NCBI GenBank assembly: GCA_028868335.1
Contig: JAGWUU010000185.1
Location: 1-6,376 of the forward strand
Length of the DNA: 6,376 nt
From: Sphingomonadales bacterium
Lineage (GTDB): Bacteria > Pseudomonadota > Alphaproteobacteria > Sphingomonadales > Sphingomonadaceae
Direction of reading: 5' to 3'
Under the pieces are notes generated by a model, which did not search any database, had not been told where the DNA came from, and was given only the letters and a program-made list of their open reading frames with translations. Every line of letters starts with the position of its first letter. The first letter of the stretch is position 1. The position numbers were made by a program, and so were the translations under genes. Positions 6,245-6,376 of this stretch are shown one piece after another.

Positions 6245-6376
6245 ATGGCCAGAAGCGATTCAGAGAACGGCAAGAGTGAATCCCGCTATCGCGCGCCGGC
6301 CCTGGAAAAGGGGCTGGACGTACTGCAATTGCTCGCATCTGAATCCCAGCCGCTGACCATGAACGAGATCTGCGCC
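6245..6376 (+). CDS. IclR-family transcriptional regulator (N-terminal 44 codons; cut by window edge)
   Basis: Only the first 44 residues are present; members are about 250-280 aa. The segment RYRAPALEKGLDVLQLLAS (14-32) is the typical opening of the winged helix-turn-helix domain of IclR proteins (ALEKGLDVLxLLA), followed by the start of the recognition region (PLTMNEICA). The effector-binding domain lies outside the window. The start is the ATG at 6245, with an AGGA sequence (6229-6232) 12 nt upstream, a little far. IclR proteins commonly regulate uptake and degradation of sugar acids and aromatic compounds. Its divergent position points to control of the receptor/GH29/enolase genes. An activator or repressor role cannot be told. 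Confidence 0.85.
   Translation, partial: MARSDSENGKSESRYRAPALEKGLDVLQLLASESQPLTMNEICA

Noticed and set aside
1..6376. CRISPR arrays, tRNA or rRNA genes, insertion-sequence ends.
   Set aside because: I saw no regularly spaced repeats, no tRNA-like cloverleaf, no rRNA sequence and no transposase frame.

Overview
The window looks like a piece of a high-GC alphaproteobacterial chromosome, most likely a sphingomonad (Sphingomonadales, Novosphingobium/Sphingobium-like). This rests on strong G/C third-position preference, very long antisense open frames, a large TonB-dependent receptor with an IVVTGSR TonB-box segment, and the receptor + secreted glycosidase + sugar-acid enzyme + IclR regulator arrangement. 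The organism is an inference; there is no rRNA or other taxonomic marker.

Layout from right to left along the minus strand: an IclR-type regulator begins on the plus strand at 6245 and runs off the right edge. A divergent regulatory region of about 360 bp (5885-6244) separates it from a TonB-dependent outer-membrane receptor (5884-3407, minus). After a 200-bp gap full of inverted repeats comes an exported GH29 (alpha-L-fucosidase family) glycoside hydrolase with a C-terminal F5/8-type-C (discoidin/CBM32-like) domain (3206-1260, minus). After a second gap of about 210 bp, which begins with a 13-bp perfect inverted repeat, comes an enolase-superfamily protein of the mandelate racemase subgroup (1047 to the left edge, minus, incomplete at its C-terminus).

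Read together, the genes resemble a small carbohydrate-utilisation locus. The receptor would import an oligosaccharide or glycoside across the outer membrane. The exported GH29 enzyme would release a deoxy-sugar such as L-fucose. The enolase-superfamily enzyme would act on a derived sugar acid as a dehydratase or epimerase. The IclR protein would control the cluster from the shared promoter region. No kinase, sugar dehydrogenase, lactonase or aldolase is visible here, so the pathway is incomplete in this window.

The points most worth a second look are substitutions in otherwise conserved active-site motifs. The usual FIHWG segment of GH29 reads MISFG, and the second lysine of the KxK motif of the mandelate racemase subgroup is histidine. 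Both suggest a substrate or chemistry that cannot be assumed from the family name. The two same-strand gaps carry unusually good inverted repeats, and the divergent promoter region has back-to-back promoter-like elements with inverted half-sites.
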